From the NCBI RefSeq assembly GCF_030407165.1, contig NZ_CP129111.1, forward strand, positions 1,178,001 through 1,242,000: a stretch of 64,000 nt of DNA. The letters run 5' to 3'. The notes beneath the pieces were generated by a model that was not told where the DNA came from, made no database searches, and was given only the letters and a program-made list of their open reading frames with translations. Below are positions 1-8,687 of this stretch, piece by piece. A program made the position numbers and the translations under genes. The stretch comes from Fontisubflavum oceani (lineage in GTDB: Bacteria > Pseudomonadota > Alphaproteobacteria > Rhodobacterales > Rhodobacteraceae). How positions within the stretch are numbered: the first letter of the stretch is position 1; the number at the start of each line of letters is the position of its first letter.

Positions 1-952
1 GGCCTATGTTCTTGGCGCATCGCGCAGCTATCCGATCATGCAGCTGGATTTGAAAGAGAACATCCAGAACATGACCAACGGCAAGGTTTATGTGCGTCTG
101 GCCCCGGGCGGTCAGCTCGGTGCGGGCGGTGCATTGGCGCAAGCGGTGCAGTCGGGCACAATCCAGTGCGCGCAGCACTCGCTGTCGAACTTCGCGCCCT
201 TTGCTTCTGTCGTCGATCTGATCAATCTGCCCTATTTCTGCGGCTCCAATCAGCGTTTCACCAATCTGACCTCGTCTGAGGCCTGGAAGCAGGAGGTCGA
301 CCCGCGGATTGCCGCCTCCGGCTTCAAAGCGCTGTTCTATATCGTGATCGACCCGCGGGTTGTGGCCGTTCGCCAGGGCGGTAATGCGATCCTCACGCCT
401 GCCGACATGTCGGGTGTGAAATTCCGCGTGCCGGGCTCGGCGATGTTGCAGCAGTATTACCGCATGGTTGGGGCCAACCCGACGCCAGTGGCCTGGGGCG
501 AGACGCCCTCGGCGATCCGGCAGGGCGTGGCCGATGCGCTCGACCCCTCGGTCGGCGCGCTCCACGTCTTTGGCTTCGGCGAGATCCTCAGCCATGTGAC
601 CTTCACCCAGGCGGTGCCGGACAGTCAGGTCTATTCGGTCAATCTGGAGTGGTTCAATTCGCTGCCGATGGATGTTCAAGAAGGCATCGAATTTGCGGGC
701 GAGATCACCCAGGCACAGAACCTGGCCAAAGTGCCCGCCGCGCGTGGCTATGCGATGTCTGAACTGACCGCGAACGGGGTCGAGTTCCATTCGCTCAGCG
801 AGGATCAGCTCGCGGAATGGCAGGCCGCTGGTGGCTATCAACTCAGCGATTGGGATCAGTTCAAGATGGATCTTGCCGGATCGATGGACACCTTTGCCCG
901 TCTCGAAGAAGCCGCCGGCACCATGGGCCGTTATTACGTCCACGACGCCTAA
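1..952 (+). CDS. TRAP transporter substrate-binding protein, DctP family (5' end cut by window)
   Basis: The frame is open from base 2, so the N-terminus and signal peptide lie outside the window; about 316 residues are present, most of a roughly 330-350 aa family member. It resembles periplasmic DctP-type binding proteins: a conserved ligand-contact region with Arg in VKFRVPGS, then GANPTPVAWGETPSAIRQGVADA, which matches the family pattern where the G-x-P-x-P-x-x-x-x-E segment lines the binding cleft. It captures an organic anion in the periplasm and passes it to the DctQM membrane pair directly downstream. The downstream hpsN, hpsOP and comDE genes suggest a C3-sulfonate such as 2,3-dihydroxypropane-1-sulfonate (DHPS) or sulfolactate as ligand; this is inferred from context. 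It corresponds in position to hpsK of described DHPS clusters. Confidence 0.9.
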   Translation, partial: AYVLGASRSYPIMQLDLKENIQNMTNGKVYVRLAPGGQLGAGGALAQAVQSGTIQCAQHSLSNFAPFASVVDLINLPYFCGSNQRFTNLTSSEAWKQEVDPRIAASGFKALFYIVIDPRVVAVRQGGNAILTPADMSGVKFRVPGSAMLQQYYRMVGANPTPVAWGETPSAIRQGVADALDPSVGALHVFGFGEILSHVTFTQAVPDSQVYSVNLEWFNSLPMDVQEGIEFAGEITQAQNLAKVPAARGYAMSELTANGVEFHSLSEDQLAEWQAAGGYQLSDWDQFKMDLAGSMDTFARLEEAAGTMGRYYVHDA

Positions 953-1067
953 GCGTACTCACACCGGCGCCGCCCCTCGGCGGCGTCGGACACCGCCTGC
1001 AGTGCAGGCCGCGTGCAACCGCCGCAGAGAGCCGGTGACATCGCCGGGCACCCGGGGGAGGGATATC

Positions 1068-1583
1068 ATGTCGAAATTCTACCAAAACCTGGATCAGAAT
1101 GCGGAGCGCTGGCTGCTGCTTATGTTCTACGTGATGCTGGTCGGGACGATGTTCATCGAAGTCGTCCGGCGCGAGGTGTTTTCCTACTCGTCGATCTGGG
1201 GCGAAGAGATCGTTCGATATTCCTTCATCTATCTCGCCTGGATCGGGGCTGCCGCAGCGGTCAAAGAGCGGGGTCATATCCGCATCGACGTGATCATGAA
1301 TTACGTCCCGCAGACGCCGAAAACGCTGCTCTACATCTTTGGCGATATCGTGATGTTCGTGGTCGCGATCATCGCGCTCTACTGGTCGTGGGAGGCGGTC
1401 CATGTCTCCTGGACCTTCGGCTCGGTCACGCATGGCTTGCGGATCAGCCAGGTGTTTTTCCTGTTTGCTGTCCCGTTCGGCTTCGCCCTGGTTCTGTTCC
1501 GGCTGGTCCAGTCCTTCCTTCGTGATGTTTCCGACCTTCGTAACGGGCGCCCCGTCTACGAAGGCGACAAGCTCTTCGACTGA
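1068..1583 (+). CDS. TRAP transporter small permease, DctQ family
   Basis: 171 residues with four hydrophobic segments, the usual size and topology for DctQ. The ATG at 1068 follows a GGGGGAGGG Shine-Dalgarno region and starts a normal DctQ N-terminus (MSKFYQNLDQNAERW); the longer open frame from 831 overlaps the binding-protein gene and is not used. The motif around WGEEIVRYSFIYLAWIGAA and the following KERGHIRIDV are typical of the family. It pairs with the large permease DctM to form the sodium-driven membrane part of the transporter. It lies 115 bp after the binding protein and 11 bp before dctM, in one operon, matching hpsL of DHPS clusters by position. Confidence 0.92.
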   Translation: MSKFYQNLDQNAERWLLLMFYVMLVGTMFIEVVRREVFSYSSIWGEEIVRYSFIYLAWIGAAAAVKERGHIRIDVIMNYVPQTPKTLLYIFGDIVMFVVAIIALYWSWEAVHVSWTFGSVTHGLRISQVFFLFAVPFGFALVLFRLVQSFLRDVSDLRNGRPVYEGDKLFD

Positions 1584-1594
1584 GGGGACAAATC

Positions 1595-2925
1595 ATGCTT
1601 TGGCAACAACTCCAGAACCAGACAGTCGTGCTTGGGTGGGATTTCTACATTCCGATCATCGCTTTCGTGATCCTCGTGGCGCTCGCGGTGCCGGTCTGGG
1701 CCGCCATCGGCTCGGCTGCGATCTTGATGCTGATGCTGTCGGGTGCATTGCCCTTATCCTTGGTGGGCGAGAGCCTGTTTCACGGCATCGACCATTTTGC
1801 GCTGACCGCCGTGCCCTTGTTCATCTTAACTGGGGACGTGCTGGTCCGAACCGGCCTATCGAAGAAGTTTCTCGACGTCGCAGAAGCGATCACCTGTTGG
1901 GCCAAGGGCGGCTTTGGGTCTGCGACGGTGCTCGTTTGCGGCATGTTTGCCGCCATCTCTGGTTCTGATGCGGCGGGGGCGGCGGCGGTTGGGCGGATGA
2001 CCATCCCGGCTTGTCGAGTCCGGCTATCCGCGCCCCTATGCCTGCGCCCTGGTCGCGGCAGGGGCCTGTACCGGCATCCTGATCCCGCCCTCGATCGCCT
2101 ATATTATCATCGGCCTGGTTCTGGGCGTGAATGTCTCGATCCTGTTCCTGGCCGCCGTTATTCCGGGCCTTCTGGTGCTTGTTGCGATCCTGATCACCAA
2201 CACCATCGTCAACCGCCGCCACGCCTATGAAGGTGGCGGGCTGATGACCGTTGGCGAGTGGGGGGCGAACCTGTGGAAGACGATCCGCTCCGGCTGGTAT
2301 GCGTTTCTGGTGCCTGGCATCATCTTTTACGGCATCTTCTCGGGCCGTTTGACGCCGACCGAGGCGGGGGCGGTGGCGGTCGTTGTCACCATCATTATCG
2401 GCTTCATTATCGGCACGCTGGAAGCTCTCGGATTTCCCCGCGATGCTGGTTAGCTCGGCCAAGGTGAACGGGGTGATCCTGCCGATCATCGCGTTTTCCC
2501 TGCCGCTGGCCCAAGCGCTGGCGATCCTTGGCGTGCCGCAAGGCTTCGTCGCGGCGGCCACATCGGTGAGCGAAGATCCGAGGGTCCTGATCCTGATGAT
2601 GATCCTGATCCTGATCGCCGCAGGCTGCGTGATGGAAACCACACCGAACATCGTGATCCTGGCCCCGATCCTGTTCCCACTGGCTCAGAACATCGGCATG
2701 AACGAGATTCAGTTCTGCGTGATGATGATCACGGCGCTTGGGGTGGGCTTCATCACACCGCCGCTTGGGCTGAACCTCTTCGTTGTGTCCGGGATAACCG
2801 GCGAATCCATCCTCAAAATCGCGGCGCGGGCTGTTCCGTTCGTCTTCTTCATGCTGATCGTGACACTGATGATCGCTTATATCCCAGCCATCTCCACCTC
2901 CCTCCTTCCAGAGATCTACCGATAG
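1595..2925 (+). pseudogene. TRAP transporter large permease, DctM family, broken by two frame changes
   Basis: The gene reads in three frames in turn. The first runs from ATG 1595 to about 2011 and ends in GRMTIPA. The second runs from about 2013 to 2420 and begins VESGYPRPYACALVAAGA. The third runs from 2422 to 2925 and begins KLSDFPAMLVSSAKV. Joined, they give a normal DctM of about 443 residues with many membrane helices and the C-terminal GFITPPLGLNLFVVSGI motif. Near 2011-2013 two bases appear to be missing (GGCTTGTCG where GGCTATGGTCG would be expected), and near 2420-2421 one extra G is present. The two changes do not restore the frame. Either transport is lost or these are sequence errors, which the pattern elsewhere in the window favours. 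It would correspond to hpsM. Confidence 0.85.
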
Positions 2926-2937
2926 GACCGCCTAAAG

Positions 2938-4245
2938 ATGACAAGAGAGTACCTCAAGAAAGCGCCCCTCACCTCGAAATCGGATGCCTCGGATGTGCAT
3001 GCAACGGTGCGTGACATCCTTGCCGATATCGAAGCCGGCGGAGATGAGAAGGCGCGCGAGTATGCGGCGAAGTTCGACAAATATGACGGCAATATCATCC
3101 TGACACCGGCGGAGATTGAGGCCGCCAGCGCGTTGGTTCCCGATAAGCTCAAGGCCGATATCCAGTTCGCTCATGACAATGTGCGCCGCTTTGCGGAGGC
3201 GCAAAAGGCGACGGTCAGTGATTTGGAATTGGAAGTGGTGCCAGGTCTGATCGCAGGGCAGAAGGCGATCCCGGTGAATGCGGCGGGCTGTTACGTGCCC
3301 GGTGGGCGCTACAGCCATATCGCGAGCGCGATCATGACCGTGACGACCGCGAAGGTTGCCGGGTGTAAGCACATCATGGCGACATCTCCGCCGCGCCCGG
3401 GCGTCGGTGTGGCCCCGGCCATCGTCTATGCCGCCCATATCTGTGGCGCAGACACGATCATGGCCTTGGGCGGTGTTCAAGGCGTCGCGGCGATGACCTA
3501 TGGCTTGTTTGGGTTGCCGGAGGCGAACATTTTGGTGGGGCCGGGCAATCAGTTCGTGGCCGAGGCCAAGCGCATTCTCTTCGGGCGCGTCGGCATCGAT
3601 ATGATCGCCGGACCGACCGACAGCCTGATCCTCGCCGATCGTACGGCCGATCCGCATATCGTGGCCACCGATTTGGTGAGCCAGGCCGAGCATGGCTATA
3701 ACTCGCCGGTTTGGCTGGTGACCGATGACCGGGCCTTGGCCGAAGACGTGATGGCCAGGATTCCGGCGCTGATCGACGATCTGCCTGAGGTGAACCGCGA
3801 AAACGCGACCGCCGCGTGGCGCGATTATGCCGAGGTGATCCTCTGCGCCGATCGCGAAGATATGGCCGCCTGTTCCGACGCATACGCGCCTGAACATCTG
3901 ACCGTGCAGGCGGAAGATCTGGAGTGGTGGAAGAACCGGCTGAGTTGCTATGGCTCGCTGTTTCTGGGCGAGGAAACAACCGTGGCTTATGGCGATAAGG
4001 CCAGCGGCACAAACCATGTTCTGCCCACATCGGGGGCGGCGTCTTATACCGGCGGCCTGTCGGTCCATAAATATATGAAGATCGTCACCTGGCAGCAGGC
4101 GACCCGTGAAGGCGCCAAAGACGTGGCCGAAGCGACGGCGCGTATCTCGCGTTTGGAAGGGATGGAAGGCCATGCACGGGCCGCCGACGCGCGCCTAGCC
4201 AAGTACTTCCCCGACGAGCAGTTTGATCTCACTGCCGATGGCTGA
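2938..4245 (+). CDS. hpsN: sulfopropanediol 3-dehydrogenase HpsN (histidinol dehydrogenase family)
   Basis: 435 residues of the HisD superfamily, about the length of histidinol dehydrogenase. The Zn-site and catalytic blocks are recognisable: LVSQAEHGYNS (Gln and His ligands), YAPEHLTV (general-base Glu-His) and DKASGTNHVLPTSGAA with the conserved Asp. HpsN oxidises (R)-DHPS in two NAD-dependent steps to (R)-sulfolactate in the cytoplasm, by analogy with HisD acting on an alcohol to an acid. No other his gene is near; a TRAP transporter precedes it and hpsO, hpsP and comDE follow, so sulfonate use is much more likely than histidine synthesis. Its stop overlaps the next start by 8 bp, so the genes are translationally coupled. 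Confidence 0.85.
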   Translation: MTREYLKKAPLTSKSDASDVHATVRDILADIEAGGDEKAREYAAKFDKYDGNIILTPAEIEAASALVPDKLKADIQFAHDNVRRFAEAQKATVSDLELEVVPGLIAGQKAIPVNAAGCYVPGGRYSHIASAIMTVTTAKVAGCKHIMATSPPRPGVGVAPAIVYAAHICGADTIMALGGVQGVAAMTYGLFGLPEANILVGPGNQFVAEAKRILFGRVGIDMIAGPTDSLILADRTADPHIVATDLVSQAEHGYNSPVWLVTDDRALAEDVMARIPALIDDLPEVNRENATAAWRDYAEVILCADREDMAACSDAYAPEHLTVQAEDLEWWKNRLSCYGSLFLGEETTVAYGDKASGTNHVLPTSGAASYTGGLSVHKYMKIVTWQQATREGAKDVAEATARISRLEGMEGHARAADARLAKYFPDEQFDLTADG

Positions 4246-4999
4246 CCCACGCGGCATGTTTGATCTGGCCGGCCGGGTGGCCTGTGTCACCGGGGCCAGC
4301 TCTGGCCTCGGACGTCGCTCCGCGATGGCCCTGGCCGCTGCAGGGGCGCGCGTGGTTGGTGTCGCGCGGCGTGCCGACGCCTTGCGTGCCTGGGCCGAGG
4401 AAACCGGCACCAATGCGGCCATTGTGGCGGCAGATCTATCCCAGAGGGACAGCCTCTCACAGATTGCGCAACAGGTTGCTGAGCCGTTTGGGCCCCCCGA
4501 TATCGTCGTCCATGCCGCGGGCATCAACACACGCGAACCGGCGGATGATGTGTCGCCAAAGGGGTGGGACGTCACCATGGCGCTTAATCTTGCCGCCCCG
4601 TTCTTTCTGACTCAAGCGCTTGTGCCCGCGATGAAGGCCAAAGGGTGGGGCAGGGTCGTCAATTTCGCCTCGCTGCAAACCACGCGCGCTTTCCCGGGCG
4701 GCATTGCCTATGGCACGTCGAAAGCCGGGATCGGTCAATTGACCCGGGCCATGGCCGAGGCCTGGTCGGGTGATGGGATCAACGCCAACGCCATCGGGCC
4801 AGGCTTTTTTCCGACCGAACTGACCGGGCCAGTCTTCGCCGATGAGGAACGCGCGGCGCGCAATGCGTCGCAAACCTGTATCGGGCGCAATGGCACGCTC
4901 AAAGACATCGACGGACCGCTTCTGTTCCTCTGCTCGGAGGCATCGGCCTATGTGACGGGTCAGGTTCTGATGGTCGATGGAGGATACACCGCAAAATGA
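4238..4999 (+). CDS. hpsO: short-chain dehydrogenase/reductase, HpsO-like
   Basis: 253 residues from ATG 4238, which overlaps the hpsN stop; an internal Met at 4256 is a possible alternative. It is a classical SDR: NAD(P) loop VTGASSGLGRRSA near the N-terminus, VHAAGINT (the NAG-type motif), catalytic Ser in NFASLQTT, and Tyr-x-x-x-Lys in YGTSKAG, ending with YVTGQVLMVDGGYTAK. In described DHPS pathways HpsO and HpsP interconvert the enantiomers of DHPS by oxidation and re-reduction at C2, feeding the R form to HpsN. The assignment rests on gene context; the SDR family alone would allow many alcohols. Confidence 0.75.
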   Translation: MADPRGMFDLAGRVACVTGASSGLGRRSAMALAAAGARVVGVARRADALRAWAEETGTNAAIVAADLSQRDSLSQIAQQVAEPFGPPDIVVHAAGINTREPADDVSPKGWDVTMALNLAAPFFLTQALVPAMKAKGWGRVVNFASLQTTRAFPGGIAYGTSKAGIGQLTRAMAEAWSGDGINANAIGPGFFPTELTGPVFADEERAARNASQTCIGRNGTLKDIDGPLLFLCSEASAYVTGQVLMVDGGYTAK

Positions 5000-5985
5000 A
5001 AGCGCTGGTCTATGACGGCCCCGAGACGCTTGCGTTTCGCGATGTGCCAGACCCGGTGGCGGGGCAGGGCGAACAGCTGATCAAGATCCTGTCGGTCGGG
5101 ATCTGCGGCTCCGACATGCATGCCTTTTTGGGCCATGACGAGCGCCGCCCCGCGCCTCTGATTCTGGGCCACGAGGCGGCCGGCATTGTGGTCGGCGGGC
5201 CACGAGATGGCGAGCGCGTCACACTGAACCCGCTGGTAACCTGTGGCACTTGCGCGGCCTGTACCAGCGGTCACGACAATCTCTGCGCCGAACGGTCGAT
5301 CATCTCGATGCCGCCGCGCGAAGGCGCTTTTGCGCAATATGTCGCCATGCGTGATGAGAATCTGGTGACTGTGCCGGACCATATCACGCTCGACATGGCC
5401 GCGCTTGCCGAACCCATCGCCTGTGGCTGGCACGCGGTTCGGTTGGCCAAACACGCTTTGGCCGGTGTGGCGGAGACCGCGTTGGTGATGGGTGGCGGCG
5501 CGATCGGATTGGGCGCGGCCCTATCTTTAACGGCGCAATGCGTGCCAGAGGTCACGATTTTGGAGCCGAATGAGGCGCGGCGCGAGGTCCTGACCGGCCT
5601 CGGGAACCAAACGGCTTTGGCGCCCGCTAAGCTGTCCAGCGGCGCCCAGTTCGATCTTGTTGTCGATGGGGTAGGGTATGCCGCCACCCGGGCGACCGCT
5701 TCGGCCCATGCACGGCCCGGCGGCGTGATCGCTCATATTGGCCTCGGTGAGGCGACAGGCGGCCTCGATATTCGTCGCATGACGTTGCAAGAGATCACCT
5801 TTTTCGGCACCTATACCTACACGGCGCAAGATTTCCGCGAGACGGCGGCGGCCATCTTCGACGGACGCCTTGGGTCGCTTGACTGGACCGAGGCCCGACC
5901 GCTGGCTGATGGCGCATCGGCCTTCGCTGATATCCGCGCCGGGCGCTCCGCCGCGCCGAAGATTGTTCTGAACCCTCATGCGTGA
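4996..5985 (+). CDS. hpsP: zinc-dependent alcohol dehydrogenase, HpsP-like
   Basis: 329 residues of the medium-chain dehydrogenase family. Catalytic zinc ligands are visible in GICGSDMHAF and GHEAAGIV. A structural-zinc cysteine cluster CGTCAACTSGHDNLC follows, and then a nucleotide-binding Gly run VMGGGAIGLGAALS at about residue 160. The start overlaps the SDR stop as ATGA. In DHPS clusters this enzyme works with the SDR HpsO to racemise DHPS before oxidation by HpsN. Substrate is inferred from the neighbours; it could also be a polyol or threonine-type dehydrogenase. Confidence 0.75.
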   Translation: MKALVYDGPETLAFRDVPDPVAGQGEQLIKILSVGICGSDMHAFLGHDERRPAPLILGHEAAGIVVGGPRDGERVTLNPLVTCGTCAACTSGHDNLCAERSIISMPPREGAFAQYVAMRDENLVTVPDHITLDMAALAEPIACGWHAVRLAKHALAGVAETALVMGGGAIGLGAALSLTAQCVPEVTILEPNEARREVLTGLGNQTALAPAKLSSGAQFDLVVDGVGYAATRATASAHARPGGVIAHIGLGEATGGLDIRRMTLQEITFFGTYTYTAQDFRETAAAIFDGRLGSLDWTEARPLADGASAFADIRAGRSAAPKIVLNPHA

Positions 5986-6014
5986 AGACGCATATTCCTT
6001 GGAAGGACCCCGCC

Positions 6015-6428
6015 ATGTATGACCATATCATCGTTCCGATGGCGCTCGACCACGGGTTTGGCAAAACCGCCCTGGCCCTGGCGAACAAGCTCTTGAATGA
6101 GAACGGCAAAATCACCGCGCTCCATGTCTACGAAGCCCCGCAAGGCTCGGTCAGCGCGTACCTGGACGAAGAGGTTGTGCGCCAAGCCTTTGCTGCCACC
6201 AAAGCGAAGCTGAGCGAGCGGGTTGCCGGGCAGGCAAATGTGACACCCGTCGTCGAGAAGGGGCATAGCGGCCGCACCATCATCGATTACGCGACGGCTC
6301 AAGGGGCCGATTGCATTGTGATGGGGTCTCACAAGCCCGGTCTGATCGACTATCTGCTCGGCTCCACCGCCGCGCGGGTGGTCCGTCACGCCCCATGTGC
6401 GGTGCATGTCCTGCGCGACGCCGAATAG
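6015..6428 (+). CDS. universal stress protein, UspA family
   Basis: 137 residues, a single Usp domain, starting MYDHIIVPMALDHG at ATG 6015 behind GGAAGGA at 6001-6007; the longer frame from GTG 5982 is less likely. The C-terminal ATP-binding signature is present as VMGSHKPGLIDYLLGSTAARVVRHAPCAVHVLR (pattern G-2x-G-9x-G-S/T). UspA proteins are often encoded within TRAP transporter operons; TeaD of the Halomonas ectoine transporter is the described case and modulates uptake. Lying between hpsP and comD, it probably tunes sulfonate uptake or links it to energy state. Confidence 0.88.
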   Translation: MYDHIIVPMALDHGFGKTALALANKLLNENGKITALHVYEAPQGSVSAYLDEEVVRQAFAATKAKLSERVAGQANVTPVVEKGHSGRTIIDYATAQGADCIVMGSHKPGLIDYLLGSTAARVVRHAPCAVHVLRDAE

Positions 6429-6500
6429 CCCCGCCGAAAACGCCACATACCATCATCCGCAACCGGCAAGCGGTTGCCAAATACAGGAGCCCTTCAGCCC

Positions 6501-7007
6501 GTGAGTATCTCAAAGAAGATTGTTGATGATTTCGTCGCCAATGACGTGTCCTTCATCACAACCGTGCCCTGCAAACAACTGGCCGGTGTGATTGATGAGG
6601 TCGACACCCGGCCCGAGATTTACCACATCCCGTCCAACAAAGAGGATGAGGGTATGGGTCTCTGCGCCGGGGCCTATATGGGCGGCAAACGCCCCGCCAT
6701 CATCATGCAGAACACCGCCATCGGTGTGACGATCAACACATTGGTGACGCTGACCCAATACTACCGGATGCCCTTGCCCATGCTGATCAGCTATCGCGGC
6801 GAATTGCGCGAGCCGGTGGCCTGTCAGGTGGAAATGGCCGTGCATACGAAGGCGCTGCTGAACCAACTGCATATCCCGACCTATCATTTCCACACGGAAA
6901 GCGATGCCGACGAGCTCGACACGATCCTGAAATACACCTTCATGTGCAACAAACCTGTGGCGATCCTGACGGATGCGTCCTTCTGGGGAGGCTATGGCGA
7001 CCAATGA
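6501..7007 (+). CDS. comD: sulfopyruvate decarboxylase subunit alpha
   Basis: 168 residues, the expected length for ComD, which is the separate N-terminal (pyrimidine-binding) half of a thiamine-diphosphate decarboxylase. GTG 6501 is preferred because AGGAG lies 11 bases upstream at 6485-6489. The catalytic Glu region is recognisable in PSNKEDEGMGLCAGAYMGG, followed by MQNTAIGVTINTL, typical of the Ppyr domain. With ComE it decarboxylates 3-sulfopyruvate to sulfoacetaldehyde, which Xsc would then split to sulfite and acetyl phosphate; xsc is not in this window. It overlaps comE by an ATGA, so equal expression of the two subunits is expected. Confidence 0.9.
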   Translation: MSISKKIVDDFVANDVSFITTVPCKQLAGVIDEVDTRPEIYHIPSNKEDEGMGLCAGAYMGGKRPAIIMQNTAIGVTINTLVTLTQYYRMPLPMLISYRGELREPVACQVEMAVHTKALLNQLHIPTYHFHTESDADELDTILKYTFMCNKPVAILTDASFWGGYGDQ

Positions 7008-7558
7008 TCCGCTCCGAAATCCTGCGAGAGATCGCCCCGATCCTGCGTGACCAGCTTGTTGTCTGTAACATCGGCATCCCGTCTCAAGAGCTGCACGCCA
7101 TCGATGACCAACCGACGAATTTCTACATGCTGGGAACGATGGGGCTTGCGTCTTCGATTGGGCTTGGCCTGGCCCTGGCGCAGCCCAAGCCGGTGATCGT
7201 GATCGACGGTGACGGCTCGATCCTGACCAATATGGGCACCTTGCCGACCATCGCGAACAACGTGGCCGACAATTTCATCCTGATGATCATCGACAACGGC
7301 TCCTATGGCTCAACTGGCGATCAGCCGACCTACACGGGCAAGAAAACCTCGCTCAGCAAAGTGGCTGAGGCCTGTGGTTGCGAGAATGTGATCGAGTGCC
7401 AGGACAAAGACACCGGCGCTGTTCTGCAAAAGGCCCTTGAGAGCGGAGAGATGCATATCATCGTGGTCAAATGTGACAGTGGCAACGCCAAGATGCCAGT
7501 GATCACGATGGACCCTGTCGTCATTCGTGATCGCTTCATGTCGGCTGTCGCAAGCTAG
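7004..7558 (+). CDS. comE: sulfopyruvate decarboxylase subunit beta
   Basis: 184 residues, the PP (diphosphate-binding) half of the ThDP enzyme. The ThDP/Mg signature runs from IDGDGSILTN to IDNGSYGSTGDQ, the GDG-...-N pattern of the family. ATG 7004 overlaps the comD stop; the extra upstream frame lies inside comD and is not used. It forms the active site at the interface with ComD and generates sulfoacetaldehyde. The genes are fused or adjacent in all described sulfolactate/DHPS degraders, which supports the pathway reading. Confidence 0.92.
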   Translation: MIRSEILREIAPILRDQLVVCNIGIPSQELHAIDDQPTNFYMLGTMGLASSIGLGLALAQPKPVIVIDGDGSILTNMGTLPTIANNVADNFILMIIDNGSYGSTGDQPTYTGKKTSLSKVAEACGCENVIECQDKDTGAVLQKALESGEMHIIVVKCDSGNAKMPVITMDPVVIRDRFMSAVAS

Positions 7559-7559
7559 G

Positions 7560-8687
7560 ATGCCACCGAGCATTCACTCTAGTGAAGACGCACGCCGTCT
7601 TGCGCGGCGGCGTCTGCCTTGGATGGTGTTCGATTACATTGATGGCGCGGCTGGTCGGGAGACCGGAGCCGCGCGCAACCGGGCGGCTTTTGACGCGCTG
7701 ACCCTTCGGCCTCGGATTCTGCGGGATGTCAGCGCGCGGGATATCTCGGTCTCGGTTTTCGGTAAAAAGACCAATGCCCCGTTTGGAATCAGCCCAATGG
7801 GGCTCTGCAATCTGTCCGGGCCGGGTGCGGATTTTATGCTGGCCCGTCTGGCCGCCCGCGAGAAGGTTCCACTTGGCGTGTCAACTGTTGCGTCAACCGC
7901 GATGGAGCCGCTGATCGAGGCGGCCGAGGGCAACGCGTGGTTTCAACTCTATTTCACCGGCGACGGGACGGGCACATTCAAACTCGTCGAGCGGGCCAAG
8001 GCTGCAGGCTATGACACCCTCATCCTAACGGTCGATGTCCCCGAAGTCGGCCGCCGCCCGCGCGAGTTGCGGCACGGGTTCACCATGCCGTTCCGGATCG
8101 GCCCGAAACAGTTCGTCGATTTTGCGATGCATCCGCGATGGTCGCTGTCAACGCTGGTCAAAGGGCGGCCAGAGATGGCCAATTTTCAGATGCCTGGCTA
8201 CGCCTTCGACCGAACCGAAAGCCGCGCGCGCGCGGATTGGGACACGTTGGCAAAACTGCGCGATATGTGGCCGGGCCATCTGGTCGTGAAAGGCGTGTTG
8301 GATACCGAAGACGCAGTCCTTCTGCAGCAAGCAGGCGTCGATGCCATACAGGTCTCAAGCCATGGCGCCCGGCAGCTCGAAAGTGCGCCAGCCCCGATCA
8401 ATGTTCTCTCCGAGATCAGGTCCGCCGTCGGCAAAGAGATGCCGCTCTTCTTCGACACGGGCCTACGATCCGGGGAAGATGTGGTGAAAGCCTACGCCAG
8501 CGGCGCGATGTTCACCTTCCTCGGGCGCGTCCTTCAATTCGCCATCGCAGCCGGCGGTGAAGAGGGGCTGCACCGGCTATGGGAAGTTCTGTGTGATGAG
8601 ACGAGCATCACCCTTGCGCAAATTGGCGCGACCTCGTTGCGGCCAGATCAACTCGCGGACAGCATGGTCAACGATGCGGCGATTTGA
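7560..8687 (+). CDS. FMN-dependent alpha-hydroxyacid dehydrogenase/oxidase (LldD family), candidate sulfolactate dehydrogenase
   Basis: 375 residues from ATG 7560, one base after the comE stop. It is an FMN-linked (S)-2-hydroxyacid dehydrogenase: WMVFDYIDGAA at the N-terminus, PFGISPMGL, WFQLYF, the FMN Lys in HLVVKGVLDTEDA, the catalytic His in VSSHGARQLES, and DTGLRSGEDVVKA. Several signature positions differ from lactate oxidases: SNHGGRQ is SSHGARQ, DGGVR is DTGLR, and the GRP turn is GRV. HpsN makes sulfolactate and ComDE needs sulfopyruvate, and no comC or slcC is in the operon. I infer that this enzyme performs that oxidation, as proposed for SlcD-type dehydrogenases. Lactate or glycolate oxidation remains possible. 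Confidence 0.8.
   Translation: MPPSIHSSEDARRLARRRLPWMVFDYIDGAAGRETGAARNRAAFDALTLRPRILRDVSARDISVSVFGKKTNAPFGISPMGLCNLSGPGADFMLARLAAREKVPLGVSTVASTAMEPLIEAAEGNAWFQLYFTGDGTGTFKLVERAKAAGYDTLILTVDVPEVGRRPRELRHGFTMPFRIGPKQFVDFAMHPRWSLSTLVKGRPEMANFQMPGYAFDRTESRARADWDTLAKLRDMWPGHLVVKGVLDTEDAVLLQQAGVDAIQVSSHGARQLESAPAPINVLSEIRSAVGKEMPLFFDTGLRSGEDVVKAYASGAMFTFLGRVLQFAIAAGGEEGLHRLWEVLCDETSITLAQIGATSLRPDQLADSMVNDAAI

Noticed and set aside
831..1067. N-terminal extension of DctQ
   Set aside because: Overlaps the end of the binding-protein gene and lacks a ribosome site; ATG 1068 has GGGGGAGGG.
2938..4245. Histidine biosynthesis gene hisD
   Set aside because: HisD family fits, but no his neighbours are present and the gene lies among TRAP, hpsO/P-like and comDE genes, which points to HpsN.
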